A DNA stretch of 64,000 bases from Mycobacterium sp. ITM-2016-00316 (GTDB lineage Bacteria > Actinomycetota > Actinomycetes > Mycobacteriales > Mycobacteriaceae): assembly GCF_002968335.2 (NCBI RefSeq), contig NZ_CP134398.1, forward strand, positions 4,712,001 through 4,776,000, in the 5' to 3' direction. Positions within the stretch are counted from its first letter, which is position 1. Every line of letters starts with the position of its first letter. The notes under the pieces were generated by a model. That model had not been told where the DNA came from, made no database searches, and worked only from the letters and a program-made list of their open reading frames with translations. The position numbers and the translations under genes were made by a program. This document shows positions 54,073 to 62,840 of this stretch, piece by piece.

Positions 54073-55344
54073 TCACTGCTGGGCCTTACCCAAGGTCACG
54101 TCCAGGGTCTCCGGTCCGCCGGATCCCTGAAAGGTCAGCGTCACCTTCGTCCCGGGAGCCTTCGACCGCACCGCGGCGACCAGGGCATCGGCGCTGTTGA
54201 TCACACGACCGTCGACCTTGGTCACGACGACGCCGCTGGGCAGTCCCGCCGCGGCCGCCGCGCCACCCTCGGTGACCTCGACGATCTTGGCGCCGTCCAC
54301 CGATGCGTCATTGCCGACCTGGACACCCAGCGAGGCGTGCGATGCGGTGCCGCCCTGCACCAGTTCGTCGGCGATCCGCTTGGCCTGGTCCACCGGGATG
54401 GCGAAGCCAAGGCCGATCGAACCGCTCTGGGACTCCGCGGAAGCACCGCCCAGGGTGGCGATCGCGGAGTTCACGCCGACCAACTCACCGTTCATGTTGA
54501 CCAGCGCGCCACCGGAGTTGCCGGGGTTGATCGCGGCATCGGTCTGGATCGCGTCCAGCACCGTGTTCTGGTCGCGGCTGTTTCCGCCCGCGGCGACCGG
54601 ACGGTTCAGCGCGCTGACGATGCCGACAGTGACGGTGCCCTCCAGTCCGAGCGGCGATCCGATGGCGACGACGTCCTGGCCGACCCGCAGGTCTCCCGAG
54701 GACCCGAGCGCGATCGGCGTCAGGTCCGACACCCCCTCGGCCCGCACCACGGCGATATCGCTGCTGGGATCGGTGCCGACCACGGTGAACGGCGCGGTGC
54801 GGCCGTCCGCGAAGGTCACCTTCGTCTGCGGACGCCCGGGGGCGCCCTCGGTGGCCACGACGTGGTTGTTGGTGAGGATCAATCCGTCGGTGGACAGGAT
54901 GATGCCCGACCCCTCTTCGGAGGCGCGGCCCAGGTTGGTCTCCAGCTTGACGACACTGGGCACCACCTTCGCGGCGACCTGCTCCACCGAGCCCACCGGC
55001 ACGCTCGCCGCCGGCATGCCCGGAGTGGCACCGCTGCTGCTGGAGAAGCTGGTGGAGGGCTGGTCGGGTTGAGCCAGCACAGCCACCCCGCCACCGATAC
55101 CGGCGGAGACCACCGCGATCGCGGCCGCTCCTGCCACCAAAGCGCCTGCACGCGAACGCTTCTGGGGGCCGCTAGCGGTTGTTCCGGTGGTGCGGTACGG
55201 GTCGTACTGCGGCCGCGGCTGCTGAGGCTGCTGGGCATAACGCCAGTCATAGGACTGCTGCTGGTAGCCCTGCTGATAGGTGTTGCGCTGGGTGGAGTAG
55301 CCGGGCTGGGACGGAGGCGGCGTATACCTCGGGTCGTTCGTCAT
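54073..55344 (-). CDS. pepD: HtrA-like serine protease PepD
   Basis: A 423-residue membrane-anchored protease. Residues 1-60 are a Gln/Tyr/Pro-rich cytosolic segment, 65-90 a transmembrane helix (GALVAGAAAIAVVSAGIGGG), about 115-305 the trypsin-like domain, and 320-415 a PDZ domain (VVVTKVDGRVINSADALVAAV). The catalytic triad is visible: His in ILTNNHVVA, Asp in SSDIAVV and Ser in INPGNSGGALV. It degrades misfolded envelope proteins and helps tune the MprAB-SigE response. An MprA-box-like repeat lies 78 bp upstream of the ATG. Confidence 0.95.
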   Translation of the reverse strand: MTNDPRYTPPPSQPGYSTQRNTYQQGYQQQSYDWRYAQQPQQPRPQYDPYRTTGTTASGPQKRSRAGALVAGAAAIAVVSAGIGGGVAVLAQPDQPSTSFSSSSGATPGMPAASVPVGSVEQVAAKVVPSVVKLETNLGRASEEGSGIILSTDGLILTNNHVVATEGAPGRPQTKVTFADGRTAPFTVVGTDPSSDIAVVRAEGVSDLTPIALGSSGDLRVGQDVVAIGSPLGLEGTVTVGIVSALNRPVAAGGNSRDQNTVLDAIQTDAAINPGNSGGALVNMNGELVGVNSAIATLGGASAESQSGSIGLGFAIPVDQAKRIADELVQGGTASHASLGVQVGNDASVDGAKIVEVTEGGAAAAAGLPSGVVVTKVDGRVINSADALVAAVRSKAPGTKVTLTFQGSGGPETLDVTLGKAQQ

Positions 55345-55421
55345 ATCGCTCGGCGCTCTTTCTTTTCAGCGGTTCAGTTATCTGTTCAACGCATCGGACA
55401 GCCATACAGTGCCGAGCTGGG

Positions 55422-55440
55422 CTGAGAATCCACTTAGAGA
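55422..55440. promoter_or_regulatory. MprA-box-like direct repeat before pepD
   Basis: CTGAGAAT-CCA-CTTAGAGA: two loosely conserved eight-base direct repeats separated by three bases (19 bp in all), the form described for MprA binding sites. It lies between mprB and pepD, 78 bp upstream of the pepD start, and is related to the better copy at 57740. Confidence 0.6.
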
Positions 55441-55498
55441 ATGACCCGGCCGAACCCATCAATTTCTGAAGATTTCGCCACGTCACCCCTGCCGGACG

Positions 55499-57028
55499 CT
55501 ACCTATTGTCTGCGCCGGCGGACGTGGCGTCCATCGATGTGTCCCCGCGTGTCGGCGATATCCCGGTCGGTGCCTGGAACGGCGCGGTCGCCGTGGCGCT
55601 CTCGGGCAGCACCCGACGGCCCGGCAGCACGATACGCACCGAGGCGCCCGACGGCTCGCCTCCTGGCACGGTGTCGTCAACCTGAAGTGTCCCACCGTGT
55701 TTGAGGACCACCTGTTTGACGATCGCCAGTCCCAGACCCGAACCGGGCATCGCACGGGCCGATGTGGAGCGGTAGAACCGCTCGAACACGAGGTCGCGTT
55801 CCTGCGGCGGAATGCCCGGACCCATATCCGAGATGACGAGTTCGGCGTGCAATGCGTCGCGTTGCCACAGCCGCACCAGCACGGTGCTGTCGGGCGGGCT
55901 CCATTTGGCGGCATTGTCGAGCACGTTGAGCACCGCCCTGGACAGTCCGGCGACATCGCCGTCGACCTGCCAGTCGATCAGGTTCACGTCGAAGTCGATA
56001 TCGTTGCGGCGGCGACGAACTCGTTCCAGCGCGCGGTCCACGACGTCGGACAGGTCGACCTTCTCCCGGATCACCACCCCTTCGTCATCGCGGGTCAGGT
56101 CCACCAGATCGCCCACCAAGGTGGACAATTCCTCGATCTGGGCGATCACATCGGCCTGCAGTTCGACCATCTCGCCTTCGGGCAGCCGGGGTGCGCCGGG
56201 CGCCATCGCGGCCATCAGCAGCTCGACATTGGTGCGCAACGAGGTGAGCGGGGTGCGCAATTCGTGACCGGCGTCGGTCACCAGCCGGGACTGGCGCTCC
56301 CTGGATTCCGCGAGCGCCCGCAGCATCATGTTGAAGGCGTCGGTCAGCCGGGCCAGCTCATCGGTGCCGACGACCGGGATGGGCCGCAGATCGTCGGTGC
56401 GCGCGACCCGCTCTGCGGCCTGGGTCAACCGTGCCACCGGGCGCAGGCCGGCGCGCGCGACCATCCCCCCGGATATCGCGGCCACCGCCATACCGGAGGC
56501 ACCGACGATGGCCAGCACGGTGCCCAATCGGTTCAGCAGTGCGATTGTGGGCGCCAGGCTCTTGGAGATCAGCAGGGAGTTACCGTCGGCCAGATGTACC
56601 GCCAGCACCCGCTGGTTGTTCACGGTGCGCAGGGACATCAGCAACTCGCCCTGGACGACGGCCTTTTCCGGCGCACCGAGCGGCAGCGTCTGGCCCTGCT
56701 GATTGGCGGTGTAGATGTAGCGTCCGGGGCTGACCAACATCGCGTTCACGTCGGAGTAGGCGGTGCCCTCGATGGCCTTGCCGGGGTCCGCGGCCAGCGA
56801 CCCGCTCTCGATGAGCAGTTGTGCGCGGCTGTGCAGCTGGGTGTCGATGTCGTCGTAGACGGAGCGGGAGACGACGGCATACACGGCGACAGCCATCAGC
56901 ACCACGACCATCGCCACCATCGACATCGCCAGCAACATCACCCGCCAGCGCAGCGAGACCGCGCTGACGTTTCTGGTGTACCGGCGTTGGCTATCCGATC
57001 GGAACACCGGCTTCTTGAACAGCCGCAT
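55499..57028 (-). CDS. mprB: sensor histidine kinase MprB
   Basis: A 509-residue membrane kinase of the envelope-stress system. TM1 (about residues 28-50) and TM2 (about 165-185) flank an extracytoplasmic domain of about 110 residues. They are followed by a HAMP domain, the HisKA phosphoacceptor DAGHELRTPLTSLRTNVELL (His near 249) and a HATPase_c domain with VLNVLDNAAKWSPP, ISDMGPGIPPQERD and GSGLGLAIVKQVV. The start overlaps the mprA stop by one base (TGATG). It phosphorylates MprA and responds to surface stress through interaction with DnaK and unfolded proteins in M. tuberculosis. Confidence 0.95.
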   Translation of the reverse strand: MRLFKKPVFRSDSQRRYTRNVSAVSLRWRVMLLAMSMVAMVVVLMAVAVYAVVSRSVYDDIDTQLHSRAQLLIESGSLAADPGKAIEGTAYSDVNAMLVSPGRYIYTANQQGQTLPLGAPEKAVVQGELLMSLRTVNNQRVLAVHLADGNSLLISKSLAPTIALLNRLGTVLAIVGASGMAVAAISGGMVARAGLRPVARLTQAAERVARTDDLRPIPVVGTDELARLTDAFNMMLRALAESRERQSRLVTDAGHELRTPLTSLRTNVELLMAAMAPGAPRLPEGEMVELQADVIAQIEELSTLVGDLVDLTRDDEGVVIREKVDLSDVVDRALERVRRRRNDIDFDVNLIDWQVDGDVAGLSRAVLNVLDNAAKWSPPDSTVLVRLWQRDALHAELVISDMGPGIPPQERDLVFERFYRSTSARAMPGSGLGLAIVKQVVLKHGGTLQVDDTVPGGEPSGASVRIVLPGRRVLPESATATAPFQAPTGISPTRGDTSMDATSAGADNR

Positions 57029-57723
57029 CAGGGCGGGGTTTCCCGCAGCACATAACCCACCCCGCGCACGGTGTGGATGAGCCGCGGTTCACCCTCTGCC
57101 TCCGTCTTACGACGCAGGTAACCGACGTACACCTCCAGCGCATTGCCCGAGGTCGGGAAGTCGAATCCCCAGACTTCCTCCAGGATGCGGCTGCGGGTCA
57201 GGACCCGCCGGGGGTTGGCGATGAGCATTTCCAGCAGCGAGAACTCGGTGCGGGTCAGGCTGATCTGTCGTTCACCGCGGGACACCTCACGTGTCACCGG
57301 GTCCAAGCTCAAGTCGGAGAAAGTCAACGCCCGGGAATCGGCGTTCTCCTCCGGAAGGGTGCGGCGGCGCAGCAGGGCGCGCATCCGGGCCAGCAGTTCC
57401 TCCAGCGCGAAGGGCTTGGGCAGGTAGTCATCGGCTCCCGCATCCAGGCCGGCCACCCGCTCGGAGACCGAATCCCGCGCGGTGAGCACGAGGATCGGCA
57501 GATCGTCACCGGTACTGCGGAGGTGCCGACACACTTCGAGGCCGTCGAGCCTCGGCATCATCACGTCCAGGACAAGGGCGTCCGGTCGATCACTGGAGAT
57601 CGCCTCGAGGGCCTCGACACCATCCTGGGCGAGCTCGACGGAGTATCCATTGAACGAAAGCGACCGGCGCAGAGATTCGCGCACCGCGCGATCGTCATCA
57701 ACGACAAGAATGCGCACAGCCAC
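57028..57723 (-). CDS. mprA: response regulator MprA
   Basis: A 231-residue OmpR/PhoB-type regulator. The receiver domain (residues 1-120) shows the acidic pair VVDDDRAV, phosphoacceptor Asp in [12 protein letters not shown] (near 54) and VLTARDS and PKPF for the conserved Thr and Lys. The winged-helix domain (about 130-231) contains [22 protein letters not shown] and [17 protein letters not shown] residues. The GTG start at 57723 is used. MprA binds two-part direct repeats; one precedes this gene, so it autoregulates. Targets include pepD and sigE. Confidence 0.96.
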   Translation of the reverse strand: MAVRILVVDDDRAVRESLRRSLSFNGYSVELAQDGVEALEAISSDRPDALVLDVMMPRLDGLEVCRHLRSTGDDLPILVLTARDSVSERVAGLDAGADDYLPKPFALEELLARMRALLRRRTLPEENADSRALTFSDLSLDPVTREVSRGERQISLTRTEFSLLEMLIANPRRVLTRSRILEEVWGFDFPTSGNALEVYVGYLRRKTEAEGEPRLIHTVRGVGYVLRETPP

Positions 57724-57739
57724 AGTGTCATCCCTCTAT

Positions 57740-57758
57740 CTGAGAGCGACCTGAGAGG
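57740..57758. promoter_or_regulatory. MprA box before mprA
   Basis: CTGAGAGC-GAC-CTGAGAGG, two near-perfect eight-base direct repeats with a three-base spacer, period 11. It lies 17 bp upstream of the mprA GTG, in the gap between rpmF and mprA. This is the 19-bp layout of the MprA recognition site and implies autoregulation. Confidence 0.7.
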
Positions 57759-57774
57759 CGCGCCGTTGGGGCAG

Positions 57775-57948
57775 TTACTTGCGGTCGAGGTCGACCAGGC
57801 CGAGGCGGGCGGCCTTGAGCAGGCGACGCGGCACCTTGCGCTGCTGGCCGCCCACAGCGACGTTGACCAGGCCGACGGCCTCGGTCTTCCACTGCGACCG
57901 GCGGCTACGGGTGTTCGAGCGCGACATCCGGCGCTTGGGCACAGCCAT
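57775..57948 (-). CDS. rpmF: 50S ribosomal protein L32 (cysteine-free)
   Basis: A 57-residue ribosomal protein: [20 protein letters not shown] at the N terminus is the L32 signature, and the C terminus is [19 protein letters not shown]. It has no cysteines at all, so it is the zinc-independent form; many L32 proteins carry a CxxC...CxxC ribbon. ATG 57948 follows GAGGAGATCTCC. The gene lies 51 bp upstream of mprA on the same strand, as in M. tuberculosis, so ribosomal read-through could contribute to mprA expression. The 245-bp gap before it is shared with the divergent AtuA-like gene. Confidence 0.95.
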   Translation of the reverse strand: MAVPKRRMSRSNTRSRRSQWKTEAVGLVNVAVGGQQRKVPRRLLKAARLGLVDLDRK

Positions 57949-58192
57949 GTTGGAGATCTCCTCTTGCGGGTTTCCGCCGCGCAGCGAACAGCGACGGCAA
58001 GTTGCAACACAGGATAGCCCGCACCGCCGGATGCCTCCAAACTGCCCAAGAACGTGCGCGGTTTCGGCCCCGAGGCGATGCCCCTGGCGCAAGACTGCAA
58101 CAGCGGACGGATCAAGGCCCACCCCTTGACGCGGTACCGTCGGTACCGACTAATCTACCTACCGGTTGGTCGAAGTGCGATGGGAGCTTTCA

Positions 58193-59935
58193 GTGGAGTC
58201 TGCAGCAGTGCGGATCGGCAACTGCTCGGGGTTCTACGGTGACCGCATCGCGGCCATGCGGGAGATGCTCGAAGGTGGTGACCTCGACTACCTCACCGGC
58301 GACTACCTGGCCGAACTGACCATGCTGATCCTGGCCCGCGACCGGGCCAAGAACCCCGAGCTCGGCTACGCCAAGACCTTCCTGCGCCAGCTGGAGGACA
58401 CGCTCGGACTCGCCCTGGACAAGGGCGTGAAGATCGTCGCCAACGCCGGCGGCCTGAATCCGGGCGCGCTTTCCACCGCGGTGCGCGAGCTCGCCGACCG
58501 CCTCGGACTGACCGTGAACGTGGCCCACGTCGAGGGCGATGACCTCGTCGCGCGGGCCGACGAGCTCGGGTTCGGGGGAACGGCACCGCTCGCCGCCAAC
58601 GCCTACCTGGGGGCCTGGGGCATCGTCGAGTGCCTGAACTCCGGAGCCGATGTCGTCGTCACCGGTCGCGTCACCGACGCCTCGGTGATCGTCGGCCCGG
58701 CCGCCGCCCATTTCGGCTGGACCCGCACGGACTACGACGCCCTCGCCGGCGCGGTCGCGGCCGGCCACATCATCGAATGCGGCACCCAGGCCACCGGCGG
58801 CAACTTCTCGTTCTTCACCGAAATTCCGGGGATCCACGGCTGCTACCACCCCGGCTTCCCGATCGCCGAGATCGCCGCCGACGGTTCCTCGATCATCACC
58901 AAGCACCCCGGCACCGGCGGACTGGTCAGCACCGACACCGTCACCGCGCAGCTGCTCTACGAAATCGCCGGTGCGCGCTACCCGAACCCGGACGTCACGC
59001 TGCGCATGGATTCGGTCTCGCTCTCCGCAGCCGGTCCCGACCGGGTCCGGGTCAGCGGGGTGCGCGGCGAGGCCCCACCCCCGACGCTGAAGGTCTCCCT
59101 GAACAGCATCGGCGGCTTCCGCAATGCCACCTCGTTCGTGCTGACCGGCCTGGACATCGAGGCCAAGGCCGAGCTGATCCGGTCCCAACTGGAAAGCCAC
59201 CTCAAGGTCCGCCCCGCCGAGCTGCAGTGGACGCTGGCCCGCACCGATCATCCCGACGCCGACACCGAGGAAGCCGCCAGCGCGCTGCTGCACTGCGTCG
59301 TCCGCGACCCCGACCCCAAGATCGTGGGACGCCAGTTTTCCTCCGCCGCAGTGGAACTGGCGCTGGCCAGCTACCCAGGCTTCACCTCGACCGCCCCTCC
59401 CGGAGACGGCCAGGTGTACGGGGTGTTCACCCCGGGCTATGTCGATGCCGCCGCGGTGCCGCATGTCGCCGTGCACGCCGACGGCACCCGCGTGGCCATC
59501 GCCCCGGCGACCGAGACGCTGGTCGTCGAGCCCGCCGAGGCACCCGAACTTCCCGAGCCGATCGAACCGGGCCCCACCGTCCGGGCGCCGCTGGGCCGCA
59601 TCGCCGGCGCCCGCAGCGGCGACAAGGGCGGCTCCGCCAATGTCGGGGTCTGGGTGCGGGCCGGGGCGAGCGAAGCGACGGGAAACAAAGCAGATGCCCA
59701 ATGGCATTGGCTGGCAAATACTTTGACCGTCGACAAGCTGCGCGAACTGCTCCCCGAGACCGCCGAGCTGCCGGTGAGCCGGCACCTGCTGCCGCGGCTA
59801 CGGGCGGTCAACTTCGTCATCGAGGACATCCTCGGACAGGGCGTCGCCTACCAGGCCCGCTTCGATCCGCAGGCCAAAGGCCTGGGCGAATGGCTGAGAT
59901 CCCGATATGTCGACCTCCCGGAAAGGCTGTTGTGA
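58193..59935 (+). CDS. AtuA-like (DUF1446) acyclic terpene utilisation protein
   Basis: A 580-residue protein with two parts. The N-terminal DUF1446 domain (about residues 1-450) begins VRIGNCSGFYGDRI and contains NAGGLNPGALST, GADVVVTGRVTDASV and TGGNFSFFTE. The C-terminal AtuA-like domain has GARSGDKGGSANVGVWVRAG. Between them the insert GASEATGNKADAQW is Lys/Thr/Ala-rich. GTG 58193 is chosen because GGGAGCTTTCA precedes it; TTG 58166 and GTG 58208 are alternatives. AtuA is the first gene of the Pseudomonas citronellol/geraniol operon. Here it heads an acyl-CoA dehydrogenase-carboxylase operon. Catalytic function of AtuA is not established. Confidence 0.85.
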   Translation: MESAAVRIGNCSGFYGDRIAAMREMLEGGDLDYLTGDYLAELTMLILARDRAKNPELGYAKTFLRQLEDTLGLALDKGVKIVANAGGLNPGALSTAVRELADRLGLTVNVAHVEGDDLVARADELGFGGTAPLAANAYLGAWGIVECLNSGADVVVTGRVTDASVIVGPAAAHFGWTRTDYDALAGAVAAGHIIECGTQATGGNFSFFTEIPGIHGCYHPGFPIAEIAADGSSIITKHPGTGGLVSTDTVTAQLLYEIAGARYPNPDVTLRMDSVSLSAAGPDRVRVSGVRGEAPPPTLKVSLNSIGGFRNATSFVLTGLDIEAKAELIRSQLESHLKVRPAELQWTLARTDHPDADTEEAASALLHCVVRDPDPKIVGRQFSSAAVELALASYPGFTSTAPPGDGQVYGVFTPGYVDAAAVPHVAVHADGTRVAIAPATETLVVEPAEAPELPEPIEPGPTVRAPLGRIAGARSGDKGGSANVGVWVRAGASEATGNKADAQWHWLANTLTVDKLRELLPETAELPVSRHLLPRLRAVNFVIEDILGQGVAYQARFDPQAKGLGEWLRSRYVDLPERLL

Positions 59936-60009
59936 TGCGAAGGCGAACCCACGTGAGGATCGCAGCGAGGCACGAGCGAGGACCGGAGCAAGGGAGAGCC
60001 AAGCAATGA
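59935..60009 (+). CDS. 24-residue linker frame between AtuA-like and FadE genes
   Basis: ATG at 59935 overlaps the AtuA stop (TGATG) and the frame ends in TGA overlapping the fadE ATG (ATGA): MRRRTHVRIAARHERGPEQG then RAKQ. The DNA is a low-complexity purine-rich run (GCGAGGCACGAGCGAGGACC) of the kind that recurs between mycobacterial genes. The double coupling would keep ribosomes moving into fadE. It may be only a coupling device rather than a functional peptide. Confidence 0.3.
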   Translation: MRRRTHVRIAARHERGPEQGRAKQ

Positions 60010-61157
60010 GGAACAGCATCTGGCACGCCCCCGAACGTGACGACCTGCGAAAGACGGTGCGGGCGTTCGCCGAACGCGAGATCCTGCCCCACGCGCAGGA
60101 GTGGGAACGCGCCGGTGAAATACCGCGCGAACTGCACGCCAAGGCCGGTGCGGCCGGGTTGCTCGGCGCGCCCTACCCGGAAGCGGTCGGCGGCGGGGGC
60201 GGTGACGGCGCGGACGCGGTGATCATCTGCGAAGAACTGCATCAGGCCGGCGTACCGGGCGGCACGTTCGCCTCGCTGTTCACCTGCGGCATCGCCGTGC
60301 CGCACATGATCGCCTCGGGCGATCAGCGCCTCATCGACACCTACGTTCGGCCCACCTTGCGCGGTGATCTCATCGGGTCACTGGCCATCACCGAACCCGG
60401 CGGCGGCTCCGATGTCGGGCACCTGACCACCAAGGCTGTCCGGGACGGGGACGATTTCATCGTCAACGGCGCCAAGACCTACATCACCTCAGGTGTGCGC
60501 GCCGATTACGTGGTCACCGCGGTGCGCACCGGCGGACCGGGCGCCGCCGGGGTGTCCCTGCTCGTCGTGGACAAGCACACTGCGGGCTTCGAGGTCAGTC
60601 GCAAGCTGGAGAAAATGGGCTGGCGTTCCAGTGATACCGCCGAACTGTCCTACACCGATGTCCGCGTGCCCGCCGCGAACCTCGTCGGCGCCGAGAACAC
60701 CGGTTTCGTGCAGATCGCCGGCGCCTTCGTCTCCGAGCGGGTGGGCCTGGCCGCCCAGGCCTATGCCAGTGCACAACGGTGCCTGGACCTGACCGTCCAG
60801 TGGTGCCGGGACCGGGAGACCTTCGGCCGACCGCTGATCTCGCGGCAGGCCGTGCAGAACACGCTGGCCGACATGGCGCGGCGCATCGATGTGGCACGGG
60901 TGTACACCCACCGGCTGGTGGAGCGCGAGATGGCGGGTGAGACGAACCTGATCACCGAGGTCTGCTTCGCCAAGAACACCGCCGTGGAGGCCGGCGAATG
61001 GGTCGCCAATCAGGCCGTCCAATTGTTCGGCGGGATGGGCTACATGGCCGAATCCGAGGTGGAGCGGCAGTACCGCGATATGCGCATCCTGGGCATCGGC
61101 GGCGGCACCACCGAGATCCTCACCTCGCTGGCGGCCAAGACGATGGGCTTGCAATGA
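60006..61157 (+). CDS. fadE13: acyl-CoA dehydrogenase (FadE13-like)
   Basis: A 383-residue FAD-dependent acyl-CoA dehydrogenase. The N-terminal helical domain is followed by the beta domain with LAITEPGGGSDVGHLTTKA and the FAD/substrate motif TYITSGVRADYVVT. The C-terminal helical domain contains QLFGGMGYMAESEVERQYRD (catalytic Glu region), and GIGGGTTEI is the family ending. ATG 60006 follows GGGAGAG; the frame from 59907 is longer but begins inside the repeat region. Its stop overlaps the accD2 ATG. It probably introduces the double bond before carboxylation by the next two proteins. Confidence 0.92.
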   Translation: MRNSIWHAPERDDLRKTVRAFAEREILPHAQEWERAGEIPRELHAKAGAAGLLGAPYPEAVGGGGGDGADAVIICEELHQAGVPGGTFASLFTCGIAVPHMIASGDQRLIDTYVRPTLRGDLIGSLAITEPGGGSDVGHLTTKAVRDGDDFIVNGAKTYITSGVRADYVVTAVRTGGPGAAGVSLLVVDKHTAGFEVSRKLEKMGWRSSDTAELSYTDVRVPAANLVGAENTGFVQIAGAFVSERVGLAAQAYASAQRCLDLTVQWCRDRETFGRPLISRQAVQNTLADMARRIDVARVYTHRLVEREMAGETNLITEVCFAKNTAVEAGEWVANQAVQLFGGMGYMAESEVERQYRDMRILGIGGGTTEILTSLAAKTMGLQ

Positions 61158-62749
61158 CCCGACTGACATCGACCCTGGATCCGCGCGCGGCCACCTACCA
61201 CGAAGCCGCCGACGCCATGGCGGCCAAGCTCACCGAACTGGCCACCGAACACGAACGCGCCCTCGCCGGCGGCGGCAGCAAGTACGTCGACCGCCACCAT
61301 GCCCGGGGCAAGCTGACGGCACGCGAACGCGTCGAACTGCTGCTGGATCCGGATGCCCCGTTCCTGGAGCTGAGCCCGCTGGCCGCCTGGGGCAGCGACT
61401 TCACCGTCGGCGCCAGCGTGGTCACCGGTATCGGCGCCGTCGAGGGTGTCGAATGCCTGATCGTCGCGAACGACCCCACCGTCAAGGGCGGCACCAGCAA
61501 CCCGTGGACGCTGAAGAAGATCCTGCGCGCCAACCAGATCGCCATCCAGAACCGGCTTCCGGTGATCTCCCTGGTGGAATCCGGCGGCGCGGACCTGCCG
61601 ACCCAGAAGGAGATCTTCATCCCGGGCGGGCAGATGTTCCGCGATCTGACCAGACTGTCGGCGGCCGGCATCCCCACCATCGCACTGGTTTTCGGCAACT
61701 CCACCGCCGGCGGCGCCTACGTGCCCGGCATGTCCGATCACGTGGTGATGATCAGGGAACGCTCCAAGGTGTTCCTCGCCGGACCCCCGCTGGTCAAGAT
61801 GGCCACCGGCGAGGAATCCGATGACGAGTCCCTGGGCGGCGCCGAGATGCACGCCCGCACGTCCGGTCTGGGTGACTACCTGGCCGACGACGAACTCGAT
61901 GCGATCCGCATCGGACGGCGCGTCGTGGCGCGGCTGAACTGGCGCAAACAGGGCCCGGCCCCGGCCCCGGTCGTCGAGCCCGAGTACGACGCCGAGGAGT
62001 TGCTCGGCATCGTCGGCGCCGACCTGCGCATCCCGTTCGACCCGCGCGATGTGATCGCCCGCATCGTGGACGGCTCGGACTTCGACGAGTTCAAACCGCT
62101 CTACGGTTCATCGCTGGTCACCGGATGGGCCACGCTCTACGGCTATCCGGTCGGCATCCTCGCCAACGCCCGCGGCGTGCTGTTCTCCGAGGAGTCGCAG
62201 AAGGCCACCCAGTTCATCCAGCTGGCCAATCGCGCGAACACGCCATTGCTGTTCCTGCACAACACCACCGGATACATGGTCGGCAAGGCGTACGAGGAGG
62301 GCGGCATGATCAAACACGGATCGATGATGATCAACGCCGTCTCCAACTCGACGGTGCCGCACATCTCCCTGCTCATCGGGGCGTCCTACGGGGCCGGCCA
62401 CTACGGGATGTGCGGGCGCGCCTACGACCCGCGTTTCCTGTTCGCTTGGCCCAGTTCGAAATCCGCGGTGATGGGCGGCACGCAGCTGGCCGGCGTGCTG
62501 TCGATCGTCAGCCGGGCCGCCGCCGAAGCCCGCGGCCAGCAGGTCGACGAGGCCGCCGACGCCGCGTTGCGCGCCGCGGTCGAGGCGCAGATCGAGGCGG
62601 AATCCCTGCCGATGTTCCTGTCCGGCCGGCTCTACGACGACGGTGTCATCGACCCGCGCGACACCCGCACCGTGCTGGGAATGTGCCTGTCCGCCATTGC
62701 CAGCGGACCGATCGAGGGGACGTCGAACTTCGGCGTCTTCAGGATGTGA
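61154..62749 (+). CDS. accD2: acyl-CoA carboxylase beta (carboxyltransferase) subunit AccD2
   Basis: A 531-residue carboxyltransferase. ARGKLTARERVELLLDPDAPFLELSPLAAWG is the N-terminal signature of methylcrotonyl/geranyl-CoA-type subunits. IVANDPTVKGGTSNPWTLKK and STAGGAYVPGMSDHVVM form the acyl-CoA site; in the second domain GYMVGKAYEEGGMIKHGSMM and GASYGAGHYGMCGRAYDPRF line the biotin site. It overlaps fadE by four bases. The enzyme needs the biotinylated alpha subunit encoded next. The tail of the gene is followed by a long hairpin before accA2. Confidence 0.95.
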   Translation: MTRLTSTLDPRAATYHEAADAMAAKLTELATEHERALAGGGSKYVDRHHARGKLTARERVELLLDPDAPFLELSPLAAWGSDFTVGASVVTGIGAVEGVECLIVANDPTVKGGTSNPWTLKKILRANQIAIQNRLPVISLVESGGADLPTQKEIFIPGGQMFRDLTRLSAAGIPTIALVFGNSTAGGAYVPGMSDHVVMIRERSKVFLAGPPLVKMATGEESDDESLGGAEMHARTSGLGDYLADDELDAIRIGRRVVARLNWRKQGPAPAPVVEPEYDAEELLGIVGADLRIPFDPRDVIARIVDGSDFDEFKPLYGSSLVTGWATLYGYPVGILANARGVLFSEESQKATQFIQLANRANTPLLFLHNTTGYMVGKAYEEGGMIKHGSMMINAVSNSTVPHISLLIGASYGAGHYGMCGRAYDPRFLFAWPSSKSAVMGGTQLAGVLSIVSRAAAEARGQQVDEAADAALRAAVEAQIEAESLPMFLSGRLYDDGVIDPRDTRTVLGMCLSAIASGPIEGTSNFGVFRM

Positions 62750-62772
62750 GCGTCGTGACCACTCCCTCCTCA

Positions 62773-62825
62773 GCGATTTGCGCACCATCAGTAACGGTGA
62801 GCGTTACAGATGGTGCGCAAATCGC
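62773..62825. repeat. 53-bp perfect hairpin between accD2 and accA2
   Basis: Outer arms GCGATTTGCGCACCATC and GATGGTGCGCAAATCGC (17 bp, perfect), an A/A mismatch, inner arms GTAACG and CGTTAC, and loop GTGAG. In all 23 of 24 stem positions pair. It lies 24 bp after the accD2 stop and ends 15 bp before the accA2 ATG. It has no T run on either strand, so it is not an ordinary terminator. It could be an RNA-level attenuator or a dispersed hairpin repeat. Confidence 0.85.
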
Positions 62826-62840
62826 GGAAAGCATCGCGAA

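Noticed and set aside
58140..58172. palindromic operator ACCGAC...GTTGGT before the AtuA-like gene
   Set aside because: Arms match only partly and the spacing is too long for a single dimer site, so it is not supported.
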